From positions 116,890,017 through 116,954,016 of the forward strand of contig NC_084481.1 in assembly GCF_030035675.1 (NCBI RefSeq): a DNA stretch of 64,000 nt. Reading direction: 5' to 3'. Positions 56,789-64,000 of the stretch are shown piece after piece. This DNA is from Rhineura floridana (Eukaryota; Chordata; Lepidosauria; Squamata; Rhineuridae). The notes beneath the pieces were generated by a model. That model did not search any database, had not been told where the DNA came from, and was given only the letters and a program-made list of their open reading frames with translations. Position 1 is the first letter of the stretch. Every line of letters begins with the position of its first letter. The position numbers and the translations under genes are program-made.

Positions 56789-57030
56789 CCTGGGTGGAAA
56801 TTCAACTACCACACTGTCACCCCAAGGATTTCCACTTGCAGAATGGGGACTTTGCCTCTTCTACTCCCCCCCATGCACCCCACTCCCTCCCCAAATTTAC
56901 TCCAGAAGGTTAAAGGAACCCCTAGAACAAATATAGGGGGACACAGTGGGGGGGAGTGCCATTGCTCAAGGATAAAATAGTGTGCCTACGGACCAAGCAA
57001 CTTAGTGCTATGTTGAATTCCACCCTAGGC
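56789..57030. mobile_element. Harbinger-like MITE
   Basis: CCTGGGTGGAAATTCAAC at the left and GTTGAATTCCACCCTAGG at the right are inverted repeats. The interior has GGATTTCCACTTGCAGAATG and GGGAGTGCCATTGC, as in the 57572 copy. Confidence 0.7.
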
Positions 57031-57571
57031 TACAACGCTTCTCCAAGATAACAGGTTTTCTATGAAGGGTTAGCACTGTTGTACAGAGAAGCTTTCAGTC
57101 ATGTGAGCCCCAATCGGAAGGTGCAAATTTATGACACAACCCTGGCTAGAACCATGAACCAGGAGAGAGATGAACAGGCCTCATACACTTGAGGATAACT
57201 AGTTATCCCCGTCTACACTAATGACTGTAGTTCACAAAGAAAAATAGGAAGGAGCAGAAAGACTGAAAAGGCATTCTCAGTTTTTCCAGCAGGGAGACAG
57301 GGAGTGGAAAAGAGAAAAGATATAAAGGTTAGGTTAAAAAACTAAAATGTTTCAGTATCAAACATACATATATAATTATTCAGAGTAAAATTATTCATAC
57401 CTGTAGTGCTGCTTTTGAACAGTATCTTAAGAGTAACTTGTTAAAAAATGTCAACTTCCCACTGGAGTCTCAAACTTATTTGTCATTTTTTATTGCTTGA
57501 TTTATTTCAATTTTCTTACTATTTTCTCTGAATAAAATTCATATAAATATGAAGGTCACTGAACTATTTTA

Positions 57572-57770
57572 GGGCAGTATCCAATGAAGCCATCCCATTT
57601 AGCACAAGGATTTCTATTTGCACAATGGAATGCCCCCTCATCCTCCCAAAATCTGTCCCAGGTTGGGGGAACCACCCAAAGAGATTTAGGGGACATGCAG
57701 GGAGAGGGAGGGGAAGTTCCATTATAAAGCCAAAAATCCTTGTGCTAAAAGAACTACATGCATACTGCCC
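57572..57770. mobile_element. Harbinger-type MITE, 199 bp, best-preserved copy
   Basis: GGGCAGTATCCAATGAAG and GTTC-TACATGCATACTGCCC are terminal inverted repeats, and TTA flanks both sides (57569-57571, 57771-57773). GGG...CCC ends with a TTA duplication are the PIF/Harbinger pattern. The interior is GC-rich without a reading frame. Confidence 0.8.
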
Positions 57771-60293
57771 TTAAGTTTTTTTCCCCCTGACCTCTGTTTT
57801 TATTGTTTGTGGGTATGAATACATCCTTTTTCTGCCCTTATTTGAAACCTTAGAAGCCATTTTTATTCAGTTTGTAAATAGAGAATAGCATCCAGAACGG
57901 AGGATGAACTGGATAAGCAGCACTAACCTAAAGGTGAATAATCCATGCCCTGTTTGTGCCATGTACAAGTCCATTAACTGTAGTTTTTCACACCACAGGC
58001 ACATGAAACCCTTCAAGTGATCAGCTCTTTCAACAACTGGCCCTTTTGTTTTACCATTACACCAACAGTATTTTCTGAAGAACTTTGGATGGGTATGACT
58101 AACTTGCTCAGAACCCAGAAACAGTATGAAACTTTATTTGTGGGTCCTAGCTGGAACTCTTATGTAAGATCAGTACTATGCAGTTAACAGACCAAAACAG
58201 TGTAAAATGTTGAGGAAAAATACCTCCACACAGTGTAACCTAACAAAAGTGATATATATTCCACACTAATTTGTATACTTTGTTCACTACCATTTAAAAT
58301 GCAGATAAACATAGTAATTAGATCATGGTTAATGAATTTAGAAAAAACTGGGACCGCTTTTACTAGGAAACTGAAGCTTTTCTTGTGAAGCACGTTCAGG
58401 TACCCACTCTCGTTTCAACTCACTCTGTTAAATCTCATTAACCGTTTCTAAAGTTTCTGTCACTGAAGCTTCCAAGATAAATTAGTGTATACAGATATGC
58501 ATACAATTAGTGTATACAAAAAAGAACTCTTTTGGATATATTCCCTGAAGACGATGGTGCCAAAGGGACTAAATGAAGATTTAAATCGGGCCCCTTTGTT
58601 GTAACAAGAAATATTTGGGCCCCTCTGCTGTAACGAGAAGTAGTTTGGGTTCCTGTGTCAGTAATTCTTTGCCAAGCATCTGTGTGATCTGCATTTTGGA
58701 ATGTTTGCATGTTAATTTATAGCTATTTAGATAGTTCATTGGCATACAGGTGGTCTATAGTATTGTTATGGTGAAGTGTCTCCGGTAACTCATTAAGGGT
58801 TAATGTAAAATAGTTGAGCAAATTCAGCTGAATTATGGCAGGTACCGAGTGGCTGGAGGAGTAGTCTCCACAGCTGTGTTACATCTGCAGACTCACCCTC
58901 CTACAACGACTTGGCTGATTAGATATTTAAAATACAGCAACATCGCTAGGATATGCTACGTTGGTAAAACTGTCAATATTTTTTATAATTGATTGACAGA
59001 AATGGCATGTATAAAAATTTTATATAAACATATTTCACCAACTACTGTTAAAATCTCTATTGTATTAGTTTGTAACTTAATTTATAATTATTTTCATGCA
59101 GAACAATTGAGTTAATGAATAGCCTACGTATCAGCTCATATCTTAGAACATAATACACAAAAGTAAGTGGGTTTATGGTATCTGTTTGAACAGTTGTATA
59201 ACATTCTTCATTCGGAGGCATTCACCATTAATAGTAAATGTTCTTAATTATATTTTTTGCCCTTTGTAGTGTATACTCATCATGAAAACCACTGAAGAAG
59301 ACTAATTGTCGAAACGCATTTGGCTCTGTTATACATTTTGTATTTTATTACATATGGGCAGTGATTTATGTGCACTGGCCACGTTGCCCTTTATCTTTAC
59401 ATTGATATTGTCTTGATTATATCATATATTTTGTATTTCATTGTGTATGGGCACTGACCTTTCTTTATTGGCCATTTTTTTTATTATTATATGAAAATAC
59501 TTATAGGGATTTTATATCAATTGTTTACATACATATTAAATTTTGGTATCATTTTATAATTATGTACTTTATGTCTATACCTTAACTTTGTTTGGAGCAC
59601 TGTGTTTGCGTTAAGGTAGATTTTAACTCTACATTTTTGGGGGGGTTGTGTGTATACAGATATAACATGATTAACCCATAAATGCCTATGCAAGGTTATC
59701 CTTTCACTAAATGGTTTCTCTGTTAATTCCTTATCCAGGCCTTCTGTTAAGGTTAGTGTCTCTCTCTCTCACACACACACGCACACGTAGCTTTGACATT
59801 AAAAGCCCATCACAACACAATCCATTGCTAGTTATATCCTTAAATGCTGTTCCTTTTGGGACACCAGCAAGACAAAGGAGTTCAAATTCTCACTTTTTTA
59901 ATAATTATATGACTCAAAACCCAAACAAAATGCTGCTTTAAAAAATAAATCACACATAGACATTGTATCATTTCAATAAATCATTTTACCAAGCTTAAGA
60001 AAGGTTTAATAGCCATCATGGAAAAGGAAGGGAGACAGAAGAGTCATGTAAAAGTAGACTGAGAACTAAGTTGCACCCTCCCCCAACCCAATTTTATGTT
60101 CATATTTTACAAAACAAAATGGAGACAGTCATGCTGATAAAAATAGTTTCAAGGTGATGGTAAAGCAAACACTATTCTCTCTTTTAAAGGGCCTTATTAA
60201 AACCACAATAGAAAGGCCTGTGCTGTAAGCAGTCCAATACTTTGCACTGTAACTATAAGGCTTACTTTTCTGAAAGGCTCATTTGATCTGTAG

Positions 60294-63849
<3,556 letters not shown>

Positions 63850-63910
63850 CTGTTCTAAAATGAGAAGTTGATCTGTGGTCTCCAATAACAAGGCGGCCAG
63901 TATGCTCTTT
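63850..63910 (-). CDS. C11orf58: SMAP coding exon (third from the end)
   Basis: 61 bases. The acceptor CCTCTAG precedes [20 protein letters not shown] and one base G, which joins GG of the next exon, with donor GTCAGT. Human SMAP reads [20 protein letters not shown] as I remember it. With the two downstream exons this gives 384 bases, exactly 128 codons including the stop. The first exons lie beyond the right edge. Confidence 0.95.
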
Positions 63911-64000
63911 CTAGAGGAAAATAAAAGTTATTACTTCAGAACAGTTGCTGTATTAATCTCTTGCAACAAATCACAACAGGAAGTCTGCAGCACTTTTAAA

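Larger units (their letters stand above)
45102..60293. other. PLEKHA7 3' untranslated region, intergenic space and SMAP 3' untranslated region
   Basis: Fifteen kilobases between the two convergent stop codons. Candidate polyadenylation signals AATAAA on the + strand are at 46358, 48910 and 52498 (the last doubled at 52502); on the - strand, TTTATT occurs several times between 59340 and 59490. I cannot say which are used. The rest is mainly unique AT-rich DNA plus the MITEs, SINEs and LINE tails listed separately. I see no RNA gene and no convincing coding exon. Confidence 0.6.

Overview
The window is animal nuclear DNA, most likely from a squamate reptile (a lizard). I infer this from short exons in long introns, CR1 and L2 LINEs, Sauria-type SINEs with either a tRNA-like or a 5S rRNA-like head, DIRS-type tyrosine-recombinase retrotransposons, a Ty1/copia element, and many hAT, Harbinger and Tigger-like miniature DNA transposons. 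Nothing bacterial is present, and I see no CRISPR array, operon or rRNA operon.

Two host genes meet tail to tail. On the + strand, five coding exons (11374-11577, 19150-19302, 31050-31183, 34511-34650, 45079-45101) join in phase. They encode the last 217 residues of a PLEKHA5/6/7-family protein. On the - strand, three coding exons (63850-63910, 62862-62971, 60294-60506) join in phase. They encode the last 127 residues of SMAP, the small acidic protein (C11orf58). In mammals C11orf58 lies beside PLEKHA7, so the neighbour settles the first gene as PLEKHA7.

Layout. 1-5955: a DIRS-type fossil whose leader holds about 20 tandem copies of a 65-bp unit, inserted into a CR1 LINE (5956-7025). 7026-11373: PLEKHA7 intron with L2 and other LINE fragments and a perfect hAT palindrome. 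11374-31049: exons and introns with a hAT element carrying YY1-like motifs, a 5S-headed SINE, an L2 LINE, and a three-level nest in which an L2 remnant was hit by a DIRS fossil that was then hit by a very young copia element. 31050-45101: last three PLEKHA7 exons. The introns hold a compound microsatellite next to a splice donor, an ORF1-only L1 derivative with perfect 19-bp target duplications, a pyrimidine-rich array, and a fold-back element with 285-bp arms. 45102-60293: the 3' untranslated and intergenic space between the convergent genes, mostly unique sequence with scattered Harbinger-type MITEs and SINEs. 60294-64000: 3' end of SMAP.

I did not find a new protein-coding system. The observations that may be undescribed are the promoter-like tandem monomers in the DIRS leader, the ORF1-only L1 derivative, the copia element's primer site against the initiator-tRNA anticodon arm, the fold-back element with an internal 'before and after' record of a MITE insertion, and one SINE body carrying two unrelated RNA-derived heads.
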